NCBI GenBank assembly: GCA_022414725.1
Contig: CM039462.1
Location: 121,708,709-121,772,708 of the forward strand
Length of the DNA: 64,000 nucleotides
Source of the DNA: Microglena sp. YARC
Lineage: Eukaryota > Chlorophyta > Chlorophyceae > Chlamydomonadales > Chlamydomonadaceae
Direction of reading: 5' to 3'
Shown here: positions 47,401-59,039 of the stretch, one piece after another
How positions within the stretch are numbered: the stretch's first letter is position 1
Layout of the letters: every line of letters starts with the position of its first letter
The notes under the pieces: generated by a model
Seen by the model: the letters and a program-made list of their open reading frames with translations, nothing else
Database searches by the model: none
Told to the model about the DNA's origin: nothing
Program-made: the position numbers and the translations under genes

Positions 47401-50400
47401 CTGTAGCAGGCTGCGATGGGAGCGGCGGGAGCCACACGTAGCAATCACAGAGAGTACCTCCACGTCACCGTTTTTGATTGGGGTGTTGGGGTTGGAGGTG
47501 TTCCACTCATATGCAACCTGGTGAAGTAGAACAAAAAGAGGTTGGGGCCGGGAAGGAGGGGTGGGGTGGGGACGGGGCTTAGATGTTCCAGTCTGAGGCA
47601 ACCTGGTCAAGTAGAACACATGGGGTTGGGGCTAGGAAGGAGGGGTGGGGTGGGGAGGGGGGTAGGTGCTCCACTAAGGAGCAACCTAGTCAAGCAGAAT
47701 AAAAAGGGGTTGAGGCTGGGAAAGAGGGGTTGGGGGTTTATCATTCGTATGTTTATTTTTTATATGTTTGACTTTGCTATATATATATATTTTGGGGAGG
47801 GAATTCGGGTGGGGAGGGGGTGGAGGTGTTCCACTCAGAAGCAACCTGGGCAATAAGAACACAAGGGGTTGGGGCTGGGAAAGAGTTTTTTTAGTAGATG
47901 TTTGATTTTGATTTATTTATATATTTAGGGGGTGAGGTAGGGGTGGGAGGGGTAAAAGGTGTTCCAATAAGAGGAAACCTGACCAAGTAGAGCAAAAAGG
48001 GTTAGGACAGGGGAGGAGGGGTGGGAGGTTATTATTATTATATTTGTTTTCTATATTTTTGAGTGTTTCTATTATATTTAGGGGGTGAGGTGGGGTGGGG
48101 AGGGGTATAAGGTGTTCCAGTTAGAGTCAACCTGACGAAGTAGAGCAGAAGGGGTTGGGGAAGGGGAGGAGGGGCGGGGTTTATCACTTTGTTTCCATCA
48201 GATTTTCGTGTTTGGTTTATGTATATATTTAGGGGGTGCAGTGGGGTTAAGGAGGGGGTTGATGTGTTCCAGCCATAGGAAACATGGTCAAGAAGGACAA
48301 AACAGGTTAGGGCTGGGGGGAATAGTTTTGGGGGGTTTCATTTTTAAAGACGGTTTAGCTCACCTACACGACTTTTCCTTGATGGGGCGGGGTGTGGTGT
48401 CGGGGTTGGGGGTGTTGTTCATTTGAAGGTAACGTGGCTGCGGTATGTTGGATACCAAAATAGGTTGGGGAAAGTGATGAATATAAATGGGTGGTGGGGG
48501 TGGGGGTGGGGTGGGTGGGTGGGTGGGGGGGGGGGGGAGCAGCACAATTGTTTTGCAATATGTGTGTGGATGGGTGCATCTAACATAGATATAAATAATC
48601 AGCATGGCATTTCATCCCCATCAGCCCTTTTCACCTGATCCTGGAGAGCTAGGGTGAATGGAGTGGGGTTTTCACCAATAGCCGAGCAAGCCTCGGTAGA
48701 AACAGTCAAGAGGACCTCAGTGGGAATGTAATCAAACTCCTCATTAAGCACACGGGTGGTGGCGGTGATAGTGGGTATGGGCCCAGAGCCGTAGGGCTGC
48801 GCTGGGGGCTTTGGAGGGAAGGGGGGCACAGGAAGGCGAGGAGGAGATGATGGGGTGCTTGGAGGAAGAGGGGGGTTTTGAGGAGGAGGGGGGGGAATGA
48901 TTGGAGGCAAATAGGAAGGAGGGGGAAGAGGAGGAGGAGGAGGAGTTCTTGGAGGCAGAGATGGAGGGGGGCTTGGATGAGGAGCTAAATCAGGGGGGAT
49001 TGGAGAAGGAGGGGGGAAAGGAGTCCTTGGAGTTAGAGAGGAAGGAGGGGGGATTAGAGGAGGGAGTGGAGGGGGGCTTGAAGGAGAAGGAGGTGAAAGG
49101 GGGCTTGGAGGTGGAGACAAAGGAGAGGGGCCTGGAGGAAGAGGGGGAGAAGGAGGGCTTGGAGGCAGAGAAGGAGGAGGGGGGCTTGGAGGAGACGGGA
49201 GTGGAGGGGGGCTTGAGGACGAAGAGGGGGGATTTGGAGGAGAAGGGAGCGGAGGGGGGCTTGGAGGAGATGGGGGAGGAGGGGAGCTTGGAGGCGGTGG
49301 CTGAGGCGTGATAAACTGGATAGCAGGCAGATCATCACCCATCTCACCCACCTCATCACCTCTATTAGAGGTAAAATTCTCGCCAATGCCCAACTGCCCA
49401 GCATTGTTCCGGCCCCAACACTTCATGGAGCCATTGTCCAGTAGTGCACAGGTGTGCTGGCCTCGACTTATGATGGCAGTGGCAGTGCGGTCGGTGCCAA
49501 GATCAACTGAAGGCAAGCTATCACCCATCTGCCCCACATCTGTACCCCTAGACGCAGTGTCACTGAGTCCCAGTTGGCCAAATTCATTGTAGCCCCAGCA
49601 CTTCAAGTTTCCATTGTCCAGGAGAGCGCAGGTGTGAACTGCCCCAACAGCAATGGCAGTGACAGTGCGGCCAGTGCCCAGGTCTACTGCAGCCATATCA
49701 TCACCTGCATTTGCACGGCGGGTTGCTGTGTCACCCTGCCCCAATTGGCCGACAATGTTTGAGCCCCAGCACTTCAAGTCACCATTGTTTAAAATGGCAC
49801 AAGTGTGAGATCCTCCAGCAGCAATGGCGGTGGCAGTGCGGCTGGTGCCTAGGTCAACAGCAGGGAGGGCATCACCCACATCTCTACGGGTTACTATGTT
49901 GCTGAGCCCTAGTTGACCAAAATTGTTGTAGCCCCAGCACTTCATACTACCGTTATCTAAGAGGGCACAGGTGTGAGATGATCCAGCGGCAATGGCGATA
50001 GCGGTGCGGCCAGTTCCCAGGTCTACTGCAGGAACATCAGCCTCTGTATCAACACAGCTTTTACCTAATTCTCTGTCACCAAGGCCTAGTTGGCCCCAAT
50101 TGTTAGAGCCCCAGCACTTTAACTTGCCGGTGACTAGGATGGCGCATGTGTGATCTGCTCCACCAGCAATGGCAGTGGCATTCAAATCATCAATGAAACC
50201 GTTTCCTTTGCTGTTGATACCCAGTTGACCATCATCATTATCACCCCAACACTTCAGATGGCCATTATCTAGGATGGCACAGGTGTGGGAAACACCAGAA
50301 GCAATGGTGGTGGAGGTGCGGCCAGTGCCAAGGTCAACGTAATTCTGGACATTAGGCAAGGTATTGGAATCATAGTAATAATTATTATTACTGCTATCGC

Positions 50401-53400
50401 CCAAGAAGGCTCTCTCACCCCAGCACTTTACCCGGCCATTGGTGAATAGAGCACAGGTGTGAGTAAGGCCAGCCGTAATGGTTAGAGGGACATCATTCGA
50501 GGGGTCTACTCCTGGGGGGGTTCGAGGTGAAGGGGGAGACAGAGGCGGTGATGGAGGCGGTGGTGGGGGCGGGTTTAACTGGACAGCAGGCAGATTATTA
50601 CCCATTTCATCCACGTTATCACCCCTATTACAATCGTTGCCGATGCCCAACTGCCCTTGATTGTTCCGGCCCCAACACTTCATGGAGTTGTCGTCCAGTA
50701 GGGCGCAGCTGTGGCTGTCACTAGTAGTGATGGTGGTGGCGGTGCGGTTGGTGCCAAGATTTATCACGGGCAGGTTATCGCCCATCTCATCCACATCATC
50801 ACCCCTAGACGCAGTATCGCCGAGCCCCAGTTTGCCATACTCGTTATTGCCCCAGCACTTTACATCGCCATTGTCTAAGATGGTGCAAGTATGACTTGCA
50901 CCAGCGGCAAGGACGGTGGCGGTGCGGTCTGTGCCCAGATCTACAGCAAGAAGCGCATCACCCGCATCTGTACGGTCAGAAGTGTCACCGAGCCCAAGTT
51001 GGCCATCTTCGTTTTTCCCCCAACACTTCATATCACCATTGTCCAAAAGGGCGCAGGTGTGATACTCACCAGCACTGATGGTGGTGGCAGTGCGGCTGGT
51101 GCCCAGGTCTACAGCATATGGGTCTGCAACAGAACTGCCATAGTTGCTGTGCCCCAATTGGCCATTCGAGTTTGAACCCCAGCACTTCAAAACACCTTTG
51201 TCTAGAAGGGCACAAGTATGAAACATACCAGCTGTGATAGCAATGGCAGTGCGGCCAGGGCCCAGGTATACAGCGTTCACGTTTGCTGCATTTGCACGGT
51301 CTGCTCTGTCACCGAGCCCTAGTTGGCCCAAACTGTTTGAGCCCCAGCACTTTAAATCAGCATTATCCAGGATGGCACAGGTGTGATATATCCCAACAGC
51401 AATGGCTGTGGCAGTGTGGCTAGAGCCCAGGTCTACAGGAATAATCTCATCACCCGAAGCTGGGCCAGGATAGAGATTGCCCCAGCACTTCACATCACCA
51501 TTTTCTAATATGGCACATGGGTAATCACCATGACTGACGATGGTGGTGGCGGTGCGGGCAGTGCCCAGATCAATGTAGTCTAAGGTGTAGGGCAAGGTAG
51601 CAGTGGAAGAAAAAACATTATATGCATATGCCTTACCCCAACACTTGACTCTTCCGCTGTTGAAGAGAGCACACGTGAATCCATAATATGTGCCGGAGCC
51701 ACCAGCGATTATAGCTACAGGGGCAATTGAAGGGGGGGGCTTGGAGGAAAAGGGGGCCGAGTAGGGGGTCTTGGAGGAGGCGGAAGAGGAGAAGGGGGAC
51801 TTGGAGGAGGAGGGAAAGGAGGAGGGAGGCCTGGAGGAGAAGGGGGTGCAGGGAGGCTTGGAGGAGATGGGAGAGAAGGGGGGAGGCTTGGAGGAGATGG
51901 GTGAGGAGGAGGGGGGCTTGGAGGAGAAGGGAGCGGAGGAGAGGGGCCTGGGGGAGAAGGGAGTGGAGGGGGGCTTGGAGGAGAAGGGAGCGGAGGAGAG
52001 GGTGTTGGAGGAGAAGGGAGTGGAGGGGGGCTTGGAGGAGATGGGAGAGGAGGGGAGCTTGGAAGCGGTGCCTGAGGCGTGATAAACTGGATAGCAGGCA
52101 GATTATCACCCATCTCACCCACCTCATCACCTCTATTAGAGGTAAAATTCTCGCCAATGCCCAACTGCCCAGCATTGTTCTGGCCCCAACACTTCATGGA
52201 GCCATTGTCCAGTAGTGCACAGGTGTGCTGGCCTCGACTTGTGATGACAGAGGCAGTGAGGTCTGTTCCCAGGTCCACCACAGGCAAGTTATCACCCATT
52301 TGTCCCACATCTTTACCCCTAGACGCAGTGTCACTGAGTCCCAGTTGGCCGTTCTCATTGTAGCCCCAGCACTTCAAGTTTCCATTGTCCAGGAGAGCGC
52401 AGGTGTGAACTGCCCCAACAGCAATGGCAGTGGCAGTGCGGCCAGTGCCCAGGTCTACTGCAGCCATATCATCACCTGCATTTGCACGGCGGGTTGCTGT
52501 GTCGCCCTGCCCCAATTGGCCGGCAATGTTTGAGCCCCAGCACTTCAAGTCACCATTGTTTAAAATGGCACAAGTGTGAGATCCTCCAGCAGCGATGGCG
52601 GTGGCCGTGCCGCTAGTGCCTAGGTCAACAGCAGGGAGGGCATCACCCACATCTCTACGGGTTACTATGTCGTTGAGCCCTAGTTGACCAAAATTGTTGT
52701 AGCCCCAGCACTTCATACTACCATTATCTAAGAGAGCGCAGGTGTGAGATGATCCAGCAGCAATGGCGATAGCGGTTCGGCCAGTTCCCAGGTCTACTGC
52801 AGGAACATCAGCCTCTGTATCAACACAGCTTTTACCTAATTCTCTGCCACCAATACCCAGTTGGCCCCAATTGTTAGAGCCCCAGCACTTTAACTTTCCG
52901 GTGACCAGGATGGCGCATGTGTGATCCGCTCCACCAGCAATGGCAGTGGCATTCAAATCAGCGACAAAATTGTTGCCTTTGCTGTTGATACCCAGTTGAC
53001 CAATATCGTTATCACCCCAACACTTCAAATGACCATTATCTAGGATGGCACAGGTGTGGGAAACACCAGAAGCAATGGTGGTGGCAGTGCGGCCAGAGCC
53101 CAGCTCAACATGATTTCGAACATCCGGCAAGGTTTTGTAGTTGTAAGAAGAATAACTGCTTTCGCCAACAAGGTCTAACTCACCCCAGCACTTAACCCGA
53201 CCATTTCTGAATATAGCGCAGGTGTGAGTGAGGCCAGCCGTAATGATTAGAGGGACATCCTTGGAGGGGTCAACCCCTGGGGTGTTCGGAGGTGAGGGGG
53301 GAGATGGAGGCAGAGATGGAGGCGGTGGTGGGGGCGGGTTTAACTGGACAGCCGGCAGAGTGTCACCCATTTCAGCCACATAATCTCCCCTATTACAATT

Positions 53401-55376
53401 GTTGCCGAGGCCCAACTGCCCATTATCATTCTTGCCCCAACACTTCATGGAGTTGTCATCCAGTAGGGCACAGCTGTGGCTGTCACCAGTAGTGATGGCG
53501 GTGGCGGTGCGGTTGGTGCCTAGATTTACCATTGGCAGGTTATCGCCCATCTCATCCACATCATCACCCCTAGATGCAGTATCGCCGAGCCCCAGTTTGC
53601 CATATTCGTTATTTCCCCAGCACTTAACATCGCCGTTATTTAAGATGGCACAGGTATGACTTGCAGCAGCAGCAATGACAGTGGCGGTGCGGTCTGTGCC
53701 CAGATCTACGGCAGGGAGAGCATCACCTGCATCTCTACGTTCTGCTGTGTCTCCGAGCCCCAGTTGGCCATCTTCGTTTTTGCCCCAACACTTGATATCA
53801 CCGTTGTCCAGAAGGGCGCAGGTGTGATGATAACCAGCACTGATGGCAGTTGCAGTGTGGCCGGTGCCCAGGTCTACAGCAGATGGGCCGATATCATCGT
53901 AAGTGCTGTTCCCCACTTGACCAACATGGTTAGCACCCCAGCACTTCAAGACACCGTTGTCTAGAAGGGCACAAGTATGATCCTGACCAGCGGTGATAGC
54001 AGTGGTGGTGCGGCCAGTGCCCAGGTTTACAGCAGGCACGTTTGCTGCTTCTGCATGTTCTGATGTGTAATCAAGCCCCAGTTGGCCATCCCAGTTTCTG
54101 CCCCAGCACTTTAAATCACCGGTGTCTAAGATGGCACACATATGATCCCTACTACTGGCAATGGCTGTGGCGCTGTGGCTAGTGCCCAGGTCTAAAGCAA
54201 GAATGTCATCACCCGAATCTGGACGGCCTTGATGGCCCCAGCACTTCACATCACCATTTTCTAATATGGCACATGGGTACTCATAACGATTGATGATGGT
54301 GGTGGTGGTGCGTGCAGTCCCCAGATCAATGTAGTCTAGGGTGTAGGGCAAGGTATCAATGGGAGAAAAACTATACATGCCAGCCATCCCATATGCCTTC
54401 CCCCAACACTTGAGTCTCCCGCTGTTGAAGAGAGCACACGTGTATCCAGAAGTCCAGGAAGTGCCGCCTCCAGCAATTATGGCTGTTGGGACATCTACAT
54501 GCATGCATACAGTAGCATACAACACAAGTTAGCACTGGGTACATGGGTACTGTAGTGAGGTGATATAATGCACAACTGTGGGTGTAGGTACACATACATG
54601 TCCATCCACTCATCTAGCAGCTAGCATACAACACATGTTAGCACTGGGTACTTGGGTACTGACGTGAGCTGATAGAATGGGCAACTGTGGCTGTAGGGAC
54701 ATATGCATGCGTGCATCCACGCACCTAGCAGCAGACAACACATGTTTACACTGGGTACTTGGGTACTTTAGTGAGCTGATAGAATGCACAACTGTGGCTT
54801 TAGGGACATATACATGCATGCATCAGACAACACTTGTCCACACTGGTTACTAGTGAGGTGATATAAATATATAATGCACAACTGTGGGTGTAGGGACGCA
54901 TACATGGTGCATCCACGCATCTAGCAGCATAGAACAAATATTAGCACTGGGTACTGGGGTACTGTAGTGAGGTGATATAATGCACAACTGTAGGTACAGG
55001 GACATATAAATGGTCCACCCACTCATCTAGGAGCATAGCACACATGCTGAAACTGGGTCTTGGGGGACTGTAGTGAGGTTATATAATGCACAACTGTGGG
55101 TGTAGGGACACATGTATGGTCCATCTGCGCATCTAGCAGCATACAACACATGTTCACACTGGGTACTTGGGTACCATAGTGAGCTGATAGAATGCACAAC
55201 TATGGATGCAGGGACATATACATGGTGCATACACCCATCTAGCAACAGACAACACAGGCTAACACTGGGTACTTAAGTACATTATAATATAGTGCATATC
55301 TGCTCTGAGAATGGCACTTACCCTGGCTATGGATCTGGGTGCAAAATAGGCCAGCTAGAAGCACAGCCAAAATCAT
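43995..55376 (-). CDS. Type I membrane protein with four RCC1-like propellers and Pro-rich rods
   Basis: Proposed minus-strand exons: 55376-55322, 54494-48635, 47517-47355 and 44440-43995; junction phases 1, 0 and 1 all agree. The product is about 2,170 residues: signal peptide, then 28 repeats of the form H-T-C-A-(I/L)-L-x-N-G-x-x-K-C-W-G-x-N-x-x-G-Q-L-G in four blocks of seven, with Pro-rich linkers after blocks 1 to 4, a SEA-like domain, a TM helix and a short basic tail. Seven RCC1 repeats make one beta-propeller. Two Cys per repeat suggest a disulfide in each blade, as expected outside the cell. It is not the nuclear RCC1 exchange factor; adhesion or ligand binding is inferred. A 1-nt frame conflict lies near 51732. 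Confidence 0.85.
44931..45138 (+). mobile_element. tRNA-derived SINE, 208 bp, 11-bp target duplication
   Basis: Polymerase III A box TGGCTCAATGG (44949-44959) and B box GGTTTGAATCC (44988-44998) at tRNA spacing, with a D-arm (GCTC...GAGC), followed by an unrelated body. Flanked by the direct repeat TTCATCCGATC (44920-44930, 45139-45149). The acceptor arm does not pair, so this is not a functional tRNA gene. Confidence 0.8.
45905..46075 (+). mobile_element. SINE-like family copy (core TTGGCCTACCCCTGGACTG, CATACATA tail)
   Basis: The best-preserved copy of a 150-190 bp family. It starts ATTATCACTGTAGCAC and contains GGTTCAGTT, then CCCTTCCT and TTGGGCAAGTCC, ending with CATACATA. Other copies: 15505-15770 and 26799-26948 (plus), 46820-46925 (plus, partial), 28785-28890 and 29275-29385 (minus). 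GGTTCAGTTC resembles a B box, so a tRNA origin is possible. Confidence 0.7.
46150..46550. repeat. 51-bp minisatellite
   Basis: Seven to eight near-identical units containing TTGATTATTTGAGGTTGAGA. 51 = 3 x 17 with no stop, hence a spurious frame with a 17-residue period. Confidence 0.95.
47355..47517 (-). CDS. Exon 3: membrane-proximal SEA-like domain
   Basis: Acceptor CTTCACCAG, phase 0; donor ACAG/GTGCGT, phase 1. Encodes VAYEWNTSNPNTPIKNGDVE then VLSVIATCGSRRSHRSLLQSVSSVTALSSINLPT. With the end of exon 2 (DYIPTEVLLTVSTEACSAIG) this is an alternating strand/helix region just outside the membrane. The SEA-like assignment is by pattern only. The RRSHR stretch is notable as a possible processing site. 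Confidence 0.75.
47518..48634 (-). repeat. Intron 2: seven decayed copies of the exon 3 start
   Basis: Plus-strand phrase GGTGTTCCACTCATATGCAACCTGGTGAAGTAGAAC (positions 47498-47533) is the exon 3 border. Diverged copies lie near 47585, 47665, 47826, 47960, 48113, 48265 and 48412, spaced about 80-160 bp within G-rich sequence. Each spans the CCAG/GTTGC acceptor equivalent. Confidence 0.9.
48635..54494 (-). CDS. Exon 2: four seven-repeat RCC1-like propellers with Pro-rich rods
   Basis: Starts after acceptor CATGCATGTAG (phase 1) with VPTAIIAGGG. Two halves, 54494 to about 51740 and about 51739 to 48635, are strongly similar to each other: a tandem duplication of roughly 2.9 kb. Each half has seven KCWG repeats, a short linker ([10 protein letters not shown]), seven more repeats and a long SPPPLPSPP rod. 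The frame of the first half reaches a stop at 51715, while the second half is open from the rod in the neighbouring frame through APVAIIAGGSG. A run of eight G (51732-51739) marks the switch. Ends FTLALQDQ at donor CAG/GTGAAA. Confidence 0.85.
54495..55321 (-). repeat. Intron 1: about six 110-125 bp tandem copies that include the exon 2 start
   Basis: Plus-strand units contain CACAACTGTGGGTGTAGGGACATATACATG, equivalent to the exon 2 border (54481-54500, GGCTGTTGGGACAT/CTACATG) plus intron sequence, followed by CAACACATGTTAGCACTGGGTAC. The copies between 54530 and 55290 are diverged. Each carries the CTAC or CTGTA acceptor region in some state of decay. Confidence 0.85.
55322..55376 (-). CDS. 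Exon 1: signal peptide
   Basis: MILAVLLAGLFCTQIHSQ then G, ending at a textbook donor CAGG/GTAAGT (phase 1). In-frame upstream ATGs (codons starting at 55430 and 55394) would only lengthen the N-terminus before the hydrophobic core, so 55376 is preferred. Confidence 0.75.
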
Positions 55377-58076
55377 GGTTGGGGGGGGGAGCATGTGTGT
55401 TGTGCAAGCAGCCGCAGCTTCGGGGAGCATCGCGCCCCGTGGAGGGTCGAATTTTTGACAAAGTTGTTAATTATGCTAGCCACGATCGAACAGACAACCT
55501 GCTGCAGTGGCGCATGGGGGCAGGCAAGTGAGTATCTAAGCATTCATTGTTTTTGATGCTGTATATTAAAGTTGTTGGCACAGAAATTAGTAGGGATGAA
55601 GGAGACTGCGGCACATGGACCCTGCGGCTGTTGGCACCCTCACTGGTAAAATGGCAACGAAAATCTACCTGTTGTGGTCGCATTTGAAGAGTAAGCCGAC
55701 CGTTGATTTACCGGTTGTTGTTGTCATTAACAAGGCCGAAACAAGGGTATAATTGTAGTGGTTACTTTACTAGTGCCTGTCAAACATGTTGCTCTGTGTT
55801 CAGACAGTTTAATAATAATTGTTGATGATTGTTACATTATCTTGACGCCCTATTGGGATCCAAATGTTCCGCGTAGCTTGCCGAAATCAATAACTTATCT
55901 CGTCATGTGAGATTCTGATGCCAATGCTATCACGTGGCCTCTCGGCCTCTGGTAAGTAACATACAACAAAGTTGCTCAAACCCCCATGTATCTGGCGCCA
56001 TCGCCCCTGACCATCGCCCCATGTTCTCCTATATTCAAGAGTTTTTTTTTTGCTATAAACATGACACCTGGATTTTCAAATTTTGGTGAACTATGTACAC
56101 ACCTAAATAAACTTCTCCGAATTGTATGTGTGGGGTTGAAATGGGGGACTATTTAAGCCAATACAAGACTTACTCCCATTTCCTTGTGTCCACACACCCT
56201 AGCAGATGTACGATTACGTATTTGTCTTATCGTTACCCAACCAAGACCGGGGCACCGGGGTTCATTGCTTCACCAGCTACGTGCAGATCTGCCATACTCA
56301 ATTATCAGACTATATTAGGTGTGCTCGCTAGCTGGCCCAGTTCTTGGTTTCGAAGGAAAGGCGAAGGATGTCACAATTCCGAGAGGATTCCGAGACCTGG
56401 TTGCGTTAGTATAGGGTAATTAATGAATTGGGGTGTTCCCTGCAACTAACTGCAGGTCGGCGAGGGGCGAGATGTACAATGTGTGTGAACATGACCCGGT
56501 GTGGACGTTGGTCTGTGTTAGCGTGGGTCCCGTGAATCCGCGCGAATCCCACAATGTGGACGCGGGACTCATCGTAGTGAGGAAACAGCCGTGCAAAGTG
56601 GATTCACGGCCGATGGGCTTGGTTGGGAACACCAATTCCCTACCCGTCCCTACCTGGAGTTCGGGGGGCAAGACCGGGGGAGCAAGACTATGGAGCCAGG
56701 TAGCCATGGAGCCGGATAATCAGCACTGCATGTGGTGCATCAGAGTGGCGCATGGTACCCAGGAGCGATTCCAGTCCTTGCCGCAATAACCATATCAGGC
56801 GCCACGTAAAAGACCAGGACATGGACCGGAACTCAACCCCATCCACAAGTTGAAAGTATACCGTAAATTAATTACCTCGATCTGCTGGAGGAGATCAGAA
56901 GGCCTGGGATGGGTGGGTGAGATGCCTGAGGGCAACGTGCCTATAACTCGTATGATGAGCTCCGGTCGAAGCCAGATCGCTTTGCAGGATGGACAACTGA
57001 TGTATGGCCCTCTCGATGAATGCGCCTTGGTAGTAGAAACAATCGTACGCAATGTGAACGTGAATAACGTGGATAGGAGGTGGTTGTTATCAGAGAGCAA
57101 GTTGCACTGAGGCGATCGGTATTAGTCGTATTAGTGTTAGTGGCCAGTGATTTGGCGTGGATGTCGGCTGGAACAGGAAGTTAGAAGTGTGAATATTCGT
57201 AGACAGTTGTAGAAACTGTGAATCGCAAATTGGGGGCATTATAGCCATTCAGCGGATGATTTGGATTTGGGTTTTCGAAGCACTTGGTAGTTCGTACGAA
57301 CTACCTCGTACCTCGAACTTGAGTTTTAGGCCCAAGAATTCTGATATTTTGGCCCGAGAATCAAGATTCCTGAACAAATTACGAGACCCAAACCAAAATC
57401 ATCCCCTGAATGTCTAGAATGGCTACGGAATGGCTGAATTATGGGCCATGCGCACCGCACAGGCAGAAATTACTAGGCTGCTCCAATCATATAAAGCCTG
57501 CCACCTGGACGAAGCTGCGAATCTGCCAGCGTGGCGAATCAGAAGACATCCCCTGTGCTACTGCCGTATACTCCAGGTAGGCTTCCAACGGACTGAGTAG
57601 TGAGTACCAATTCCAAGTCTCTACTGCTGTGGACGTGAACTTCCAACGGACTGAATACCCATAACAAGTCTGTACTGCAATGGACGTCACCTTCCAACGG
57701 ACTGAATACCAATTCCAAGTCTGCACTGCTGTTGGACGTGAACTTCCAACGGACTGAAAACCAATTCCAAGTATGTACTGCTGTGAAAGTGTGAACTTGA
57801 ACTTCCGCATATGTGTTGGCATTAAAGCACGTGTTGGTGCTGTTGCTGGGGTTGGTCTCTGTGTTCGTATTGAGACAATGCCCATGGGGCAGCATACCGG
57901 TACTCAAACCTTCAAAACATTGATGTTGGCATTTATGTTGCCATGCTTGTAAGGTTGTTGTTCTCGGTGGAGGGACAGTGCTAAGTGAATGGGGCAGCAT
58001 ACTAAAAAAAACACATCAAAGCATTGAAATGGGGAAATAAAAGCGCATCTTCTCACATCAAGGGTGCTGTGAATAA
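55377..58076. other. Intergenic upstream of the propeller gene; no supportable gene
   Basis: Contains a MITE-like element (57246-57412) and a 51-58 bp tandem repeat (about 57583-57795, core CTTCCAACGGACTGA, four copies). Open frames at 56433-56789 and 56850-57110 (plus) have no recognisable family. The promoter of the minus-strand gene should lie just above 55377, but no element can be named. Confidence 0.45.
57246..57412. mobile_element. MITE-like element with CATTCAGCGGATGATTTGG ends
   Basis: 167 bp; the left end CATTCAGCGGATGATTT is mirrored on the right by AAAATCATCCCCTGAATG. Same family as 20439-20580 and 29780-29964. Confidence 0.75.
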
Positions 58077-58227
58077 TGTTATTCACCGGGTTTTCCCGGT
58101 TCACCTAGAGTGACTTAGAGTGCACAGGTCTCCCGCCCTGTAGCACCGTACTGCAGTGCCGTTGCCAGTAATGGCACGGACTCTGGTGTCGGCACCCTGA
58201 GGTACCGCACCATCTCAGTACTTCCTT
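58077..58227 (+). repeat. 5-prime part of an older Copia LTR, interrupted
   Basis: Starts TGTTATTCACCGGG and follows the 30118 LTR with scattered differences for about 150 bases until CAGTACTTCCTT. The rest of the LTR resumes at 63038, after the 4.8-kb insertion. Confidence 0.88.
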
Positions 58228-59039
58228 CACTCGGGGAAGTCGACAGATCGCTAAATGCGTACGAGCGCAGCGGAATGCACGCGGAACGCACGCGGGGTCC
58301 TCGATTAGTCATAGCTAGTTAATGACTAATCACTTCTAAGCCCTATACCCGCGTCGCCTGTAGCTCGGAATCCTGAGACATTTCGCCTACATTTAGCCAA
58401 GGCGGATTGTCGTCGAAATGTCTCAGACTTCTGAGACATTTCACCTGCACCTCGCCACGCACGCACGGCGGCTTGTGCACGTAAATGAGGCGAAAAGTGC
58501 GTTCTTTTGAGACATTTCGCCTGTACTTCGCCTGCAGGGCGGTTTGGGCACGGTGGTCGGAGAGGTCGCATTTCAGGAATATTTTCCAGGAGCATTTCTC
58601 AATTACACCAGGATTCGAGAAGATAGATTACATACATAATAAACTATGCATCCATTAACCTATTGATCTACCTATTTATCTATGTAAGCATCCTTTCACA
58701 TGTACATCCACTACAGCCCATATATTCCCTATATATCCATTAACCATAGATAGACAGCGAGCAAAAGACGACGAGCAGCCAAATTGCTGGCTGGAACCAT
58801 GTAGCTAATTAAGTTCAAGTACAAGTATATACGCAGCCTGCAGGCAGCTATCTATTTGTCTACTTATGAAAACATAGGCCTATATATCCACCAAGAAGAA
58901 ACGTCCAATCAAAGCTATACATCTATATATCTTCACTGATTCTATTTTATATTTCCATCTTCAGCATGTGTAGTTCCTTCGTGGCAACAATCTTCATCGC
59001 AGCGGTAGCATTTCCATCCATCATTTTGCCCTGTAAGAC

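Noticed and set aside
48901..52215. Glu/Gly-rich plus-strand frames opposite the propeller gene
   Set aside because: Antisense shadows of the Pro-rich rods.
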